Shown: positions 18,927 through 28,156 of the stretch, in pieces
How the letters are laid out: the number at the start of each line of letters is the position of its first letter
Position numbering within the stretch: the first letter of the stretch is position 1
Assembly: GCA_001465115.1 (NCBI GenBank)
Contig: CP013614.1
Span: 2,728,001 to 2,792,000 of the forward strand
Length of the DNA stretch: 64,000 bases
Reading direction: 5' to 3'
Source of the DNA: Enterococcus silesiacus
GTDB taxonomy: Bacteria; Bacillota; Bacilli; Lactobacillales; Enterococcaceae
Program-made: the position numbers and the translations under genes
The notes under the pieces: model-generated
The model's database searches: none
What the model was told of the DNA's origin: nothing
What the model saw: only the letters and a program-made list of their open reading frames with translations

Positions 18927-19870
18927 TAGATTGCACCTCCATCTTTTAACGCTACTTGATGTGTTTCACTAATCGTACGTAAGTCATACACACGACCATT
19001 TTGATCGTAATAATTTTTTTGATTCTCAATATATTCTTTTTCTACTTGTCGACGTTGCGCTTTGTGCTCTTCACGATGTGCAACATCAATTTTAGGAATT
19101 GCTGATAATAAACGTTTCGTATAAATATGCTTGGGATTCGTATAGATATCTTGACGCGTACCGATTTCTACAAATCGTCCTTTGTACATGATTGCAATAT
19201 TGTCACACATATGTTTAACAACACCTAAATCATGTGAAATGAATAAATAACTCAAGCCATATTCTTCTTGGATATTTTTCATAAAATTTAATACTTGTGC
19301 TTGAACGGATAAATCCAAGGCAGAAACTGGCTCATCGGCAATAATCAGCTTTGGATTGGTTGCAACAGCTCTAGCCACGCCTAAACGTTGACGTTGTCCA
19401 CCTGAGAATTCGTGAGGGTATTTATACAACGCATCTTCCGGCATTCCAACGATATCTAAAAGCCCTTTGACTTTTTTCTTTTCTTCTTGATCACTTAATC
19501 GCTCAAAATTACGAATTGGTTCAGCAATGATATCTAATACTCGTTTCTTTGGATTTAAGCTAGACATTGAATCTTGGAAAATCATTTGAACGTCTTTATT
19601 GTATTTCATGGCTTTGCGATTATGCGCTTTTGTCACATCTTGATCTTGGTATAAAATACTGCCGCTCGTTACTTTCTCTAAGCCAATGATTGCTTTTCCT
19701 GTAGTCGATTTTCCAGAACCTGATTCGCCAACTAAACCGTATGTTTTCCCTTTTTCGATAATAAAATCAACACCATCAACTGCCAATACATGATCAGTCA
19801 CTCTGTTAAAGAAACCACTACGGATCGGATAATGAACTTTCAAGTCTTTGATTTGAATAATTTCTGCCAT
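18926..19870 (-). CDS. oppF: Oligopeptide ABC transporter ATPase OppF
   Basis: A 314-residue ATPase. Walker A is GESGSGKSTTGKAI (near residue 47). The Q-loop is MIFQDSMSSLNPKKRV, the signature FSGGQRQRLGVARAV, Walker B LIIADEPVSALD and the H-loop YLFISHDLG. The C-terminal extension of about 70 residues is typical of oligopeptide ATPases. Start and stop codons overlap those of oppD and oppB by one base each, so the operon is tightly coupled. Confidence 0.94.
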   Translation of the reverse strand: MAEIIQIKDLKVHYPIRSGFFNRVTDHVLAVDGVDFIIEKGKTYGLVGESGSGKSTTGKAIIGLEKVTSGSILYQDQDVTKAHNRKAMKYNKDVQMIFQDSMSSLNPKKRVLDIIAEPIRNFERLSDQEEKKKVKGLLDIVGMPEDALYKYPHEFSGGQRQRLGVARAVATNPKLIIADEPVSALDLSVQAQVLNFMKNIQEEYGLSYLFISHDLGVVKHMCDNIAIMYKGRFVEIGTRQDIYTNPKHIYTKRLLSAIPKIDVAHREEHKAQRRQVEKEYIENQKNYYDQNGRVYDLRTISETHQVALKDGGAI

Positions 19871-20877
19871 TATACTTCCTCCTGATCGTCTCTAAAATGG
19901 AAATGCTGATAACAGGTACAGCGGACAAAATGGCCCTCTGACACTTCATGTAACGTTGGTTCTGCTTCATGAGCATCCTCTGGAATCCAAGGAATTCTTG
20001 GCGCAAAACGACAGCCTTCTCTTGGTAATTTGCTCAACGAAGGAACCACACCTTCGATCACATGTAATTGACTATCATCTGAATTTTCTTGCGGAATTGA
20101 TTGCAGTAAAGAACGTGTGTATGGATGTTTTGGATTGCTGAACAACTCTTCAGCAGTTGCCACTTCAACGAATTGCCCTGCGTACATCACAGCCACCTTA
20201 TCTGCCATTTCAGCTACCACACCTAAATCATGTGTGATCAAAATGATCCCCGAGCCAGTTTCTTCCTGTAAATCCTTGAGTAAATCTAAAATTTGCGCTT
20301 GGATCGTTACATCCAATGCCGTCGTTGGTTCATCTGCAATAATAATTGCGGGTTTACATGCAATAGCAATTGCTATGATCACACGTTGGCGCATACCACC
20401 AGATAATTCATGTGGATACTGCTTTCCAACACGTTCAGGATTTGGAATGCCCACTTGTGTCAATAATTCGATCACTCGCGCTTGTTTTTGTTCAGCATTC
20501 ATATCCGTATGATATGTTAAACTTTCCTTGATCTGATCTTCGATCCGCATCAAAGGATTCAACGCTGATAAAGGATCTTGGAAGATCATCCCAATATCAT
20601 TGCCGCGGATTTTATTATATAATTGTTCGTTAAATGTAGTTAAATTTAAATCCTTGTAAAGAATTTCTCCAGTGACACGAGTATTATTTGCATCGTGCAG
20701 ACCAATAATCGTTGTAGCTAACGTACTTTTACCACAACCCGATTCACCAACAATCGCTAAAATTTCATTTCTTCCTAATTCAAACGACACATCATCAACA
20801 GCATCATAGTATTCGTCTTTAATACGAAACCCTGTATGCAGATGCTGAACGTCTAATAATTGATTACCATCACTCAC
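19870..20877 (-). CDS. oppD: Oligopeptide ABC transporter ATPase OppD
   Basis: A 335-residue ATPase and the first gene of the opp operon. It shows Walker A GESGCGKSTLATTIIG, signature LSGGMRQRVIIAIAIA, Walker B IIIADEPTTALDV and the C-terminal oligopeptide-transporter domain with the cysteine cluster seen in OppD proteins (EGCRFAPRIPW and HFVRCTCYQH). Those cysteines in relatives bind an iron-sulfur cluster; that role is inferred here. Together with OppF it drives peptide import. A promoter about 150 bp upstream is described separately. Confidence 0.94.
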   Translation of the reverse strand: MSDGNQLLDVQHLHTGFRIKDEYYDAVDDVSFELGRNEILAIVGESGCGKSTLATTIIGLHDANNTRVTGEILYKDLNLTTFNEQLYNKIRGNDIGMIFQDPLSALNPLMRIEDQIKESLTYHTDMNAEQKQARVIELLTQVGIPNPERVGKQYPHELSGGMRQRVIIAIAIACKPAIIIADEPTTALDVTIQAQILDLLKDLQEETGSGIILITHDLGVVAEMADKVAVMYAGQFVEVATAEELFSNPKHPYTRSLLQSIPQENSDDSQLHVIEGVVPSLSKLPREGCRFAPRIPWIPEDAHEAEPTLHEVSEGHFVRCTCYQHFHFRDDQEEV

Positions 20878-20970
20878 TTTAATACACTCCTCTATGCTCA
20901 GTTAAATAATTTGTTACAACAGAAAAATTTATTAAAAAAACCTCTTTTTTTAATAATTACTATTTATCCA

Positions 20971-21054
20971 CTCATTGTAATCGGTCTCAAACAATTCATA
21001 TTCTCATTGTAATCATATTTAAGCAATTGTATATAATATTTGTAAAAATTGCAA
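20971..21054 (-). promoter_or_regulatory. opp operon promoter and leader with a 12-bp direct repeat
   Basis: On the minus strand there is TTGCAA (21049-21054), a 17-bp spacer and TACAAT (21026-21031), a good sigma-A promoter. Just downstream of the expected transcription start, two copies of GATTACAATGAG occur at 21003-21014 and 20971-20982, 32 bp apart, about three helical turns. This looks like an operator or a leader element. No regulator is identified. Confidence 0.55.
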
Positions 21055-21086
21055 CATTTGGGTAATGTAAATTTGCCCAAATAAAC

Positions 21087-21127
21087 AAAAAGTGGCGCAA
21101 AACAGGATTTGTTTTGCTCCACTTTTT
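21087..21127 (-). terminator. Terminator after the acyl carrier protein gene
   Basis: Stem AAAAAGTGG-GCAAAAC/GTTTTGC-CCACTTTTT, ten bases beyond the stop codon, with T runs on both sides. Confidence 0.85.
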
Positions 21128-21136
21128 CATTTCAAC

Positions 21137-21376
21137 TTATAAGTTGTTCATAATATAATCTACAGCGGCACCAACTGTTTCAATTTGCTCTGCGTCTTCA
21201 TCAGAAATTTCTGTACCAAACTCATCTTCCAGCTCTAAAACAAATTCCATTACACTAATTGAATCTGCATTCAAGTCATCTTTAATGTTTAATTGATCTG
21301 TCACTTTCTCAGCTTCAATATCAAAGTGGTTTGAGATAATCTTCGCTACTTTTTCAACTACTTCTTCACGAGTCAA
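21137..21376 (-). CDS. acpB: Auxiliary acyl carrier protein, PlsX-linked (AcpB type)
   Basis: A 79-residue acidic carrier protein. The phosphopantetheine attachment serine is in LNADSISVMEFVLELEDEF near residue 40. Most biosynthetic carrier proteins read DSLD at this site; here it is DSIS. From what is known in Enterococcus faecalis, a second carrier protein co-transcribed with plsX (AcpB) serves incorporation of exogenous fatty acids rather than de novo synthesis. Position directly after plsX and the DSIS variant both fit that role. The start is supported by a GGAGG-containing site eight bases upstream. Confidence 0.85.
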   Translation of the reverse strand: MTREEVVEKVAKIISNHFDIEAEKVTDQLNIKDDLNADSISVMEFVLELEDEFGTEISDEDAEQIETVGAAVDYIMNNL

Positions 21377-21519
21377 CTGTATTCACCTCCACTGCTTTTG
21401 AAAAGCGTTCCTCACGATTGAGTTAAACGCTATGATACATTGTACTCACAAATGATCCATTTGTCCATCTTTTTTTGCAGACCTATTACAAAACGGTTGC
21501 AAATAGGTTGCAGGAATCC

Positions 21520-22518
21520 TTATTCTTTTGTTTCATAATAGCTAACAAGTTGAGGCACAACTTGGGTCTCAAGCATGGTATGGATTTGACGAATTGTATA
21601 ACGAACAGCCTCTGGCCCTGTTGATCCATGTGTTTTGATCACAGGTGCTTTCAAGCCAAATAGAACAGCTCCACCATGTTTAGAGTAATCCATTTCGTCT
21701 TTCATACCACGTAACGCATTTTTTAAAAGTAATGCACCCATTTTGCCTTTAAAGCCTTCCGCCAGAATCGATGATTTTAAAAGTCCCATCATGTTTAATG
21801 CAGTTCCTTCAATTGACTTTAATACAGCATTTCCTGTAAAACCATCCGTCACAACAACGTCTGCGGCCCCGTTTAATAAGTCACGAGCCTCTACATTTCC
21901 AATGAAATTGATTTCGGCTTCTTCTGATAATAATTCAAACGCTTTTTTTGTTAGCTCACTACCTTTTGTCGCTTCAGAACCATTGTTCAAAAGACCAACG
22001 CGAGGTTTAGCGATATTCCTTACTTTTTCAGCGTAAAAAGAACCTAACACTGCGTATTGAACAAGGTGTTCAGGTTTATTGTCAGCATTTGCACCTAAAT
22101 CCAGCATATCAAAACCGCCATCTGGCTGACCAATAACCGGCAACGTCGACATCAAACCTGGACGTTCTACATTTTTGATCCGCCCAACGATAAATAATCC
22201 AGCTGATAGTAACGCTCCTGTATTACCAGCAGAAAAAATCGCATCCGCTTCGCCATTTTTTACCGCTTGAGCTGCTAACACCATCGATGCCGTTTTTTTA
22301 CGGCGAATTGCTTTGACTGGTTCATCATCGCTATTAATTTTTTCATCAGTATGGATAATAGTAATATTTGTTTCATCTGTGACATATTTTTTAATTTCAT
22401 CTTCTTTTCCATAAAGTAAAAACTCGATCTCCGGAAAATCTTGTTTGGCTAGCATAACACCTTCAACAATGGCCTGCGGTGCATGATCGCCACCCATTGC
22501 ATCAACTGCAATCTTCAT
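21520..22518 (-). CDS. plsX: Phosphate acyltransferase PlsX
   Basis: PlsX converts acyl-ACP and phosphate to acyl-phosphate, the donor for PlsY in phospholipid synthesis. The 332-residue protein begins [20 protein letters not shown], the family hallmark, and contains [37 protein letters not shown] and [13 protein letters not shown]. It is transcribed with acpB and separated from recG by repeat elements. In other Firmicutes fapR precedes plsX; no such gene is present here. Confidence 0.96.
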   Translation of the reverse strand: MKIAVDAMGGDHAPQAIVEGVMLAKQDFPEIEFLLYGKEDEIKKYVTDETNITIIHTDEKINSDDEPVKAIRRKKTASMVLAAQAVKNGEADAIFSAGNTGALLSAGLFIVGRIKNVERPGLMSTLPVIGQPDGGFDMLDLGANADNKPEHLVQYAVLGSFYAEKVRNIAKPRVGLLNNGSEATKGSELTKKAFELLSEEAEINFIGNVEARDLLNGAADVVVTDGFTGNAVLKSIEGTALNMMGLLKSSILAEGFKGKMGALLLKNALRGMKDEMDYSKHGGAVLFGLKAPVIKTHGSTGPEAVRYTIRQIHTMLETQVVPQLVSYYETKE

Positions 22519-22564
22519 AACATAGTCCCTCCTAGGTAAATTACAATAAGTAGTATAACATATT

Positions 22565-22952
22565 GAAAAGCGGAATGAGTCGTTTAGCTCTGGCAGAAAA
22601 ATAGGGAATTCTATTCGTGACGCTTTTTGTCACTAATAGAATTCATCTTTTTTCCGAAGAGCTGACTCATGCAGCTAGATCACGAAAAGCGGAACGAAGC
22701 GTTTAACTCTCATGAAAATTAGGAATCTGACTGAGAAACGCTTTTTGTTTCATAGACAGATTATCTATTTTCCTTGAGAGTTGCTTTGTGCAGCTAGATC
22801 ATCGAAAAGCGGAGCAAAGCGTTTAACTCTCATGAAAATTAGGAATCTGACTAAGAAACGCTTTTTGTTTCATAGACAGATTATCTATTTTCCTTGAGAG
22901 TTGCTTTGTGCAGCTGGATCACGAAAAGCGGAGCAAAGCAACTTTCATGAGG
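22565..22952 (+). repeat. Tandem cluster of covarying hairpin elements between recG and plsX
   Basis: Three complete copies (22565-22683, 22684-22803, 22804-22922) and a 30-bp head fragment (22923-22952) fill the 493-bp gap. The first has outer arms TGAGTC+AGCTCT/AGAGCTGACTCA and inner arms GAATTCTATT/AATAGAATTC with GTGAC/GTCAC closing on GCTTTTTG. The second and third are near-identical to each other and use different arms (AAGC+AACTCTCA/TGAGAGTTGCTT, inner AATCTG/CAGATT, GAAAC/GTTTC). Heads (GAAAAGCGGA) and tails (GCAGCTRGATCA) are constant. No gene is visible in the gap. Confidence 0.85.
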
Positions 22953-23011
22953 CGAAGTATAGTAGCCATACATAAGCACTTTATCCAGATTTGAAGTAGT
23001 ACCAATTAATT

Positions 23012-25048
23012 CTAATCAAAAAACTGTTGCTCATCATCATTTGGTTTGATCTTCTCTGCAACCCCGCGATATTCTGGTAACATCCACCACTGTTCTTTTT
23101 TCCAAATCGCATTAGCTTCTTGTCGCGCAACTTCCAGTATATTGAAATCTGTCACAATATCACCCACTGCAAATTGCGGTACACCTGATTGCCTGGCGCC
23201 AAATACTTCACCTGGTCCGCGGAGCTCCAGATCTTTTTCACTCAGGACAAAGCCATTATTCGTCTCTGTCATGATTTTCATCCGCTCCACGCCCATCTCA
23301 TTTTTCGGATTGGCAACTAAGATACAATAAGACGCCTCTGAGCCTCGACCGACCCGGCCGCGCAATTGATGTAGCTGCGCCAATCCAAAGCGATCCGCAT
23401 CCATAATCAGCATAACAGTGGCATTTGGAACATTGACACCCACTTCGATTACAGTAGTAGAAACTAACAGTTGTAAGTTATTTTCTTTAAACTCCTGCAT
23501 GATCGCTTCTTTTTCCTGATTTTTCATTTTTCCGTGAAGCAACCCAACCTGATACGTAGGATTAAAAAAAGCGGACATGTGTTCAAAAATTTCCGTTGCA
23601 TTCTTAACATCCAAGGCTTCAGATTCTTCAATCAGCGGACAAATCACATACACCTGGTGACCACGAGCTAGCTCTTTAGTCATCCATTCTAGAACTGTAT
23701 CTAATTGTGGTGGTCGAATCCAACGTGTCTCGATCGGTATTCGCCCAGCTGGCATTTCATCAATAATCGAGACATCCATCTCACCAAAAGCCGTAATAGC
23801 CAAGGTCCTTGGAATCGGGGTAGCCGTCATAAATAACACGTCCGGCCGCAACCCTTTTTCTCTTAAAATCCGCCGTTGATTCACCCCAAAACGATGCTGT
23901 TCATCGGTGATGACTAGCCCTAGCTTATGAAAAATCACATCTTCTTGAATCAATGCATGTGTCCCGATAATAATATCGATTTCGCCTGTGGCAAGCTGTT
24001 CAAGCAACTCTCGGCGTTCTTTAGTTTTAGTCGATCCTGTTAATAGCGCTGTTTTCACTTCTAAGGGATCATATAATTGCTGCAAGCTTTCCATATGCTG
24101 TTGTGCCAAAATCTCTGTAGGCACCATTAAAGCACCTTGAAAGCCAGCTGTCATCGTTGCATAAAGAACAATTGCTGCTACCACCGTTTTTCCACTACCT
24201 ACATCGCCTTGTAACAAACGCTGCATATGATTAGGACTCATTAAGTCTCGGCAAATTTCATTTGTCACTTTTTTTTGTGCAGCGGTCAGCTCAAAAGGAA
24301 GCTTTTGCGTGAACGATTTTAAACGCTCCACATCATATTGGATACTCAAGCCATTTTTCTCCGCTTTTTCTTGTCTCTTTAGTCCTTGCATTTTCAATTG
24401 AAATAAGAAAAATTCTTCAAAAACTACACGACGTTTTGCTTGATGACTTTCGTTTGGATCACTTGGAAAATGCATAGCAAACATCGCTGCTTTTCTTGGC
24501 ATTAAACGATACTTTTCTAATAGCTCTTCTGGCAGAATTTCAGGAATCAGCTCACCATATTTTTCAAAGCCTGTGCGGATAAGTTGAACCAAACTACTTT
24601 GGCGAACCTTTTTATTAACATGATAAATTGGAGCAAAATCCTCTCCATCATTTTTCGCTGCTAATATTTTCATACCATTCAGTGCTTTTCGTTTCGCGTC
24701 CCATTTTCCATAGACTGCTATTTCTTCGGACATAACAATTTTGTCTTTTAAATACGGCTGGTTAAAGAAGGAAACGTTGATCACAGCATGGTCTTGCATC
24801 ATTCGAAACATCATTCGGCTCTTTTTGTACCCATATCGGCTGACAACAGGCTCTGATACGACGAGTCCTTTTAAAGTAACTTTTTCTTGATCCTGAATTT
24901 CGTTCAATTCTTTTTCTTGAATATCATCATAACGAAAAGGGTAATACGACAACAAATCTTCAACCGTACGAATCCCTAATTCTTTTAAATTCTCCGCCCG
25001 TTTCGGCCCAACGCCTGGTAACACACCGATGTCATCTAACAAGTCCAT
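23012..25048 (-). CDS. recG: ATP-dependent DNA helicase RecG
   Basis: RecG remodels stalled replication forks and Holliday junctions. The start is placed at the ATG at 25048 (MDLLDDIGVLPGVGPKRAENL), preceded by AGGAGGGAATTTG. The open frame continues 30 codons further into a repeat element, but that part is not family-like. The 678-residue protein has the N-terminal wedge/OB domain and helicase motif I GDVGSGKTVVA. It also has DEQH (ITDEQHRFGVNQR), TATPIPRTLA and a C-terminal helicase domain ending QLRGRVGRGSEASYC, then the TRG motif region. It lies in the conserved fakA-recG-plsX order. Confidence 0.96.
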   Translation of the reverse strand: MDLLDDIGVLPGVGPKRAENLKELGIRTVEDLLSYYPFRYDDIQEKELNEIQDQEKVTLKGLVVSEPVVSRYGYKKSRMMFRMMQDHAVINVSFFNQPYLKDKIVMSEEIAVYGKWDAKRKALNGMKILAAKNDGEDFAPIYHVNKKVRQSSLVQLIRTGFEKYGELIPEILPEELLEKYRLMPRKAAMFAMHFPSDPNESHQAKRRVVFEEFFLFQLKMQGLKRQEKAEKNGLSIQYDVERLKSFTQKLPFELTAAQKKVTNEICRDLMSPNHMQRLLQGDVGSGKTVVAAIVLYATMTAGFQGALMVPTEILAQQHMESLQQLYDPLEVKTALLTGSTKTKERRELLEQLATGEIDIIIGTHALIQEDVIFHKLGLVITDEQHRFGVNQRRILREKGLRPDVLFMTATPIPRTLAITAFGEMDVSIIDEMPAGRIPIETRWIRPPQLDTVLEWMTKELARGHQVYVICPLIEESEALDVKNATEIFEHMSAFFNPTYQVGLLHGKMKNQEKEAIMQEFKENNLQLLVSTTVIEVGVNVPNATVMLIMDADRFGLAQLHQLRGRVGRGSEASYCILVANPKNEMGVERMKIMTETNNGFVLSEKDLELRGPGEVFGARQSGVPQFAVGDIVTDFNILEVARQEANAIWKKEQWWMLPEYRGVAEKIKPNDDEQQFFD

Positions 25049-25067
25049 CAAATTCCCTCCTGACTTT

Positions 25068-25305
25068 AAAAGCGTAAAGGGCTCGTTCAGCAATGAGTGA
25101 AAAATAGGAGAATTTGACTGAGGTGCTTTTTGCCTCATTCAAATTTTTTCTTTTTTCCGAATTGCTAGCCCTTGAAGCTAGATAATAAAAGCGTAAAGGG
25201 CTCGTTCAGCCTTGAATGAAAAATAGGAAATAGTTGACTGTGACGCTTTTTGTCATTTTCAACTATTTATCTTTTTTCCGAAAAGTTAGCCCTTGAAGCG
25301 AACTG
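25068..25305 (+). repeat. Two tandem covarying hairpin elements upstream of recG
   Basis: Copies at 25068-25186 and 25187-25305. The first pairs AAGGGCT+AGCAAT with ATTGCTAGCCCTT, and inner AATTTGA..TGAGG with CCTCA.TCAAATT around GCTTTTTG. The second keeps AAGGGCT/AGCCCTT and has inner arms AAATAGTTGA/TCAACTATTT. They begin AAAAGCGTAAAGG rather than GAAAAGCGGAAC, a sub-variant of the family. They lie in the recG 5' leader on the non-template orientation. Confidence 0.8.
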
Positions 25306-25361
25306 CCGATCATATCATTAAATACGAAAAATGCAGCTCTTTTTGTGAATTTCTATAGAAA

Positions 25362-25655
25362 AAGAGGCCGGGACATAACTCTGCGAGTCACATCCTAGCC
25401 ACATTGAATCCGCATAAACAGTGGGAGCAGAAGCAACTACTGCGCTATGCTTCGATCACATCAAATTCTAAGTACTAAAGCACTAAGAGTTGAAGGTTTC
25501 GGAAATAAGCTGAAGTTGCTGTAAAACACAGCGAGGTACGAGCTGATGTAGAACAGTACCTACTTTTGGTCACAAAAATTTGAAGAGCAATTTCCGTGAA
25601 TTCCTTCTTATTTCTCAGAGTTAAGCACTTCTGTCCCAACCTGCTCAATAAATCA
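25362..25655. repeat. Composite intergenic repeat (GGGACATAACTC ... GTCCCAACCTGC)
   Basis: This 290-bp stretch between fakA and recG has no gene. Its right part (25565-25652) reappears as a reverse complement at 60939-61030, sharing TTTGAAGAGCAATTTCCGTG, AATTCCTTCTTATTTCTC and CTTCTGTCCCAACCT. Its centre (CAACTACTGCGCT, CTAAGAGTTGAAGG) reappears in altered form near 63190-63230. It is therefore a dispersed repeat of a second kind, distinct from the hairpin family. A short open frame at 25596-25796 across it is not a gene. Confidence 0.7.
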
Positions 25656-25659
25656 TTTA

Positions 25660-27333
25660 TTATTCTGCTGAAAATAGATATGGATAAACAGGTTGCCCGC
25701 CTTCATGAAGTTCAGTTTCGATATCTTCATATTCAGCAGCCAGTGCTTCAACAAACTTTTCAGCTTCTTCCATCGTTCCGTCTTCACCGACAATGATCGT
25801 TACAATCTCTGTATCTTCATCGATCATGCGTTTTAGTGTATCCAACGACGCTTTAAACATATCTGGTTCAGAAACTACGATTTTGCCGTCGATCATTCCT
25901 AGATAGTCATCTTTTTTGATTTCAACATTATCGATCGTTGTATCACGCACAGCGGTTGTTACCTGTCCACTGACGACACTTTCGATCATTTCTGTCATTG
26001 TTGTTTTATTTTCTTCAAGTGTTTGTTGATCATTAAATGCAAGCATAGCTGTCATCCCTTGTGAGATTGTTTTCGTTGGAACAACCGCTACTGGAATATC
26101 TGCTACTTCTGCTGCTTGATCTGCTGCCATGAAGATATTTTTATTGTTAGGTAAAATAATTACTTGATCAGCATTGACTTCTTTGACAGCCTTCAAGATA
26201 TCTTCTGTACTAGGATTCATCGTTTGACCGCCACTGATAATGTAGCTAGCACCAAGGCTACGGAATAATACTTGAACACCTGATCCAGCAGCAATTGCAA
26301 TGACCGCATACGGTACACGAGCTTTTGGAGCAATAGCCGCCTTGGCATCATGTTCAACCAACGTTTCATGCTGTAAGCGCATATTATCTACTTTGATTTT
26401 TACTAATGAACCGAACTTTTGACCATAGTTCATTACTTCACCAGGATGTTCTGTATGCACATGAACTTTGATGATTTCATCGTCATTTACAACAAGTAGA
26501 GAATCTCCTAATTCATTTAAGTAATTTCTAAATGTTTCATAATCGAAGTCGCTGTCAACAGTTGGACCTTCACCGATTTGAACCATGATTTCTGTACAAT
26601 AACCAAATTTAATATCTTCAGTTGCTACATGTCCACTGACACCGCGGTGATGTTCTGCATTCACCATCTCATCCATCTCACCTGGACTTGGTTCATAAAC
26701 TTCTGTCGCTAAAAATTCACCTGATAAAGCTTCTAAGAAACCTTCATAGATAAATAACAAACCTTGACCGCCACTATCAACTACCCCAACTTCTTTTAAC
26801 ACAGGTAAAAGATCAGGCGTTTTAGCTAACGCGCGTTTTGCTCCTTTAACGACCGCTTCCATTACTTCGATACAGTCATCAGTTTCTTTAGCTTTACGCT
26901 CGCCAGAACGAGCGGCTTCACGGGAAACAGTCAGAATTGTTCCTTCTACGGGTTTCATCACTGCTTTGTAGGCAGTTTCTACGCCGTGAGTAAATGCTGC
27001 TGCTAAATCCTTTGCATTCAACGTCACTACATCTGGGACTTGCTTAGAAAAACCACGGAATAACTGTGATAAGATAACACCTGAGTTTCCTCTGGCACCC
27101 ATCAATAAACCTTTGGAAAGAATGGTTGTGAGTTCTCCAACTTTTTCAGAACGAGAATCCGCCACTGCTTTTGCTCCACTGGTCATAGATAAATTCATAT
27201 TTGTTCCTGTATCACCATCGGGTACAGGGAAAACGTTCAATGAGTTGACATACTCTGCATTCACATGCAGACGACTCGCACCAGCCTGAACCATCTCTTG
27301 GAACTGACTTGCACTGATTTCTGTTACATTCAC
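25660..27333 (-). CDS. fakA: Fatty acid kinase catalytic subunit FakA (DAK1/DegV-like, YloV)
   Basis: A 557-residue protein. The N-terminal DhaL/DAK2-type kinase domain carries NSLNVFPVPDGDTGTNMNLS and GARGNSGVILSQLFRG, which bind ATP-magnesium. The middle and C-terminal parts resemble the DAK1-like domain (DSGGQGLLFIYEGFLEAL, then IVVNDDEIIKVHVHTEHPGEV). FakA works with an acyl-binding FakB subunit to phosphorylate exogenous fatty acids, giving acyl-phosphate that PlsX and PlsY use. No fakB is in the window. It follows yloU in the conserved order and lies close to plsX-acpB, which fits a shared role in fatty acid uptake. Confidence 0.93.
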   Translation of the reverse strand: MNVTEISASQFQEMVQAGASRLHVNAEYVNSLNVFPVPDGDTGTNMNLSMTSGAKAVADSRSEKVGELTTILSKGLLMGARGNSGVILSQLFRGFSKQVPDVVTLNAKDLAAAFTHGVETAYKAVMKPVEGTILTVSREAARSGERKAKETDDCIEVMEAVVKGAKRALAKTPDLLPVLKEVGVVDSGGQGLLFIYEGFLEALSGEFLATEVYEPSPGEMDEMVNAEHHRGVSGHVATEDIKFGYCTEIMVQIGEGPTVDSDFDYETFRNYLNELGDSLLVVNDDEIIKVHVHTEHPGEVMNYGQKFGSLVKIKVDNMRLQHETLVEHDAKAAIAPKARVPYAVIAIAAGSGVQVLFRSLGASYIISGGQTMNPSTEDILKAVKEVNADQVIILPNNKNIFMAADQAAEVADIPVAVVPTKTISQGMTAMLAFNDQQTLEENKTTMTEMIESVVSGQVTTAVRDTTIDNVEIKKDDYLGMIDGKIVVSEPDMFKASLDTLKRMIDEDTEIVTIIVGEDGTMEEAEKFVEALAAEYEDIETELHEGGQPVYPYLFSAE

Positions 27334-27367
27334 CTAAAAAATCCTCCTTTGAGATTCCTGTTGCATA

Positions 27368-27499
27368 GAAAAGCGAAACGAACCGCTTAGACCTCGAACA
27401 ACCGAGTAGGTACCTTTCTACATCAACTTATTTTTATTCGTTGTGTATCAAGGCATTTTATCTATTTGTTGAGAGGTCTGGTTCGTGGAGCTAGATCAA
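27368..27499 (+). repeat. Covarying hairpin element between yloU and fakA
   Basis: A single, slightly longer copy beginning GAAAAGCGAAACG and ending GGAGCTAGATCA. Outer arms ACGAACC+AGACCTC pair with GAGGTCTGGTTCGT. The interior differs from other copies and pairs less well. A second partial head (AAAAAGTGGAACGATCC) follows at about 27501. Confidence 0.7.
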
Positions 27500-27573
27500 T
27501 AAAAAGTGGAACGATCCAGTCCAGCCAAACTTCAAAAAAGCAAATCGCTAAATCATTGCTAACAGCTGGCTAC

Positions 27574-27936
27574 CTAGTCAGGCAACACACGAACACCTTG
27601 CACAAATACGTTGACAGAATTAGCCGTCACACCTAGTAGTGTTTCAAGGTTATATTTTACTTTTTCTTGTACATTACGAGAAACTTCTGAAATTTTTGTG
27701 CCATAACTTACAATTGTATATACGTCGACCGCAACGCCATTTTCTTCTTGTCGTACGACCACGCCTTTAGAATAATTTTCTTTACGCAAAATGCCATTTA
27801 AATTATCTTTGATTTGGTTTTTACTAGCCATTCCGACGATACCATAAATATCTGTCGCAGCTCCGCCAACTACAGTGGCGATAACCTCATTGGTAATCTC
27901 AATGGTGCCTGCTGGTGTTTTGATTTTTACAGCCAT
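27574..27936 (-). CDS. Asp23/YloU family envelope stress protein
   Basis: A 120-residue Asp23/YloU (DUF322) protein. The start at 27936 (MAVKIKTPAGTIEITNEVI) follows AAGGAGGCTTTCATCA; a nine-codon extension to 27963 is open but unsupported. It shows the family pattern GAATDIYGIVGMASK, VDVYTIVSYGTKISEVSRNVQEKV and the ending VNVFVQGVRVL. Members are small cytoplasmic proteins tied to the envelope stress response. It precedes fakA as in Bacillus yloU-yloV. In Bacillus-type genomes rpmB is its other neighbour; here an 11-kb island separates the two. Confidence 0.92.
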   Translation of the reverse strand: MAVKIKTPAGTIEITNEVIATVVGGAATDIYGIVGMASKNQIKDNLNGILRKENYSKGVVVRQEENGVAVDVYTIVSYGTKISEVSRNVQEKVKYNLETLLGVTANSVNVFVQGVRVLPD

Positions 27937-28110
27937 TGATGAAAGCCTCCTTAAAGAGCACAATTGCCCTATTTTCTTCTATAATATTTTAACATAGCCG
28001 TACCTCAATGAAAAGGAACTTATCCAGATAATTATAGAGAGTCTCATCGAATTTACCAATAATTGTATAATTTACATCGTTTGAAAGAAAAAGTCAAATT
28101 GAAATGAAAG

Positions 28111-28150
28111 AAAAAAGCACTGCAAAACCTTGATGGTCTGCCTTGCTTTT
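28111..28150 (-). terminator. Terminator after the agr-like operon
   Basis: Minus-strand imperfect hairpin AAAAGCA..GCAGACC/GGTTTTGC..TGCTTTTTTC with six T, seven bases after the response regulator stop. Confidence 0.7.
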
Positions 28151-28156
28151 GAATAA

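Noticed and set aside
25049..25138. N-terminal extension of RecG by 30 residues
   Set aside because: It is encoded by a repeat element, while a strong ribosome binding site precedes the family-typical start at 25048.
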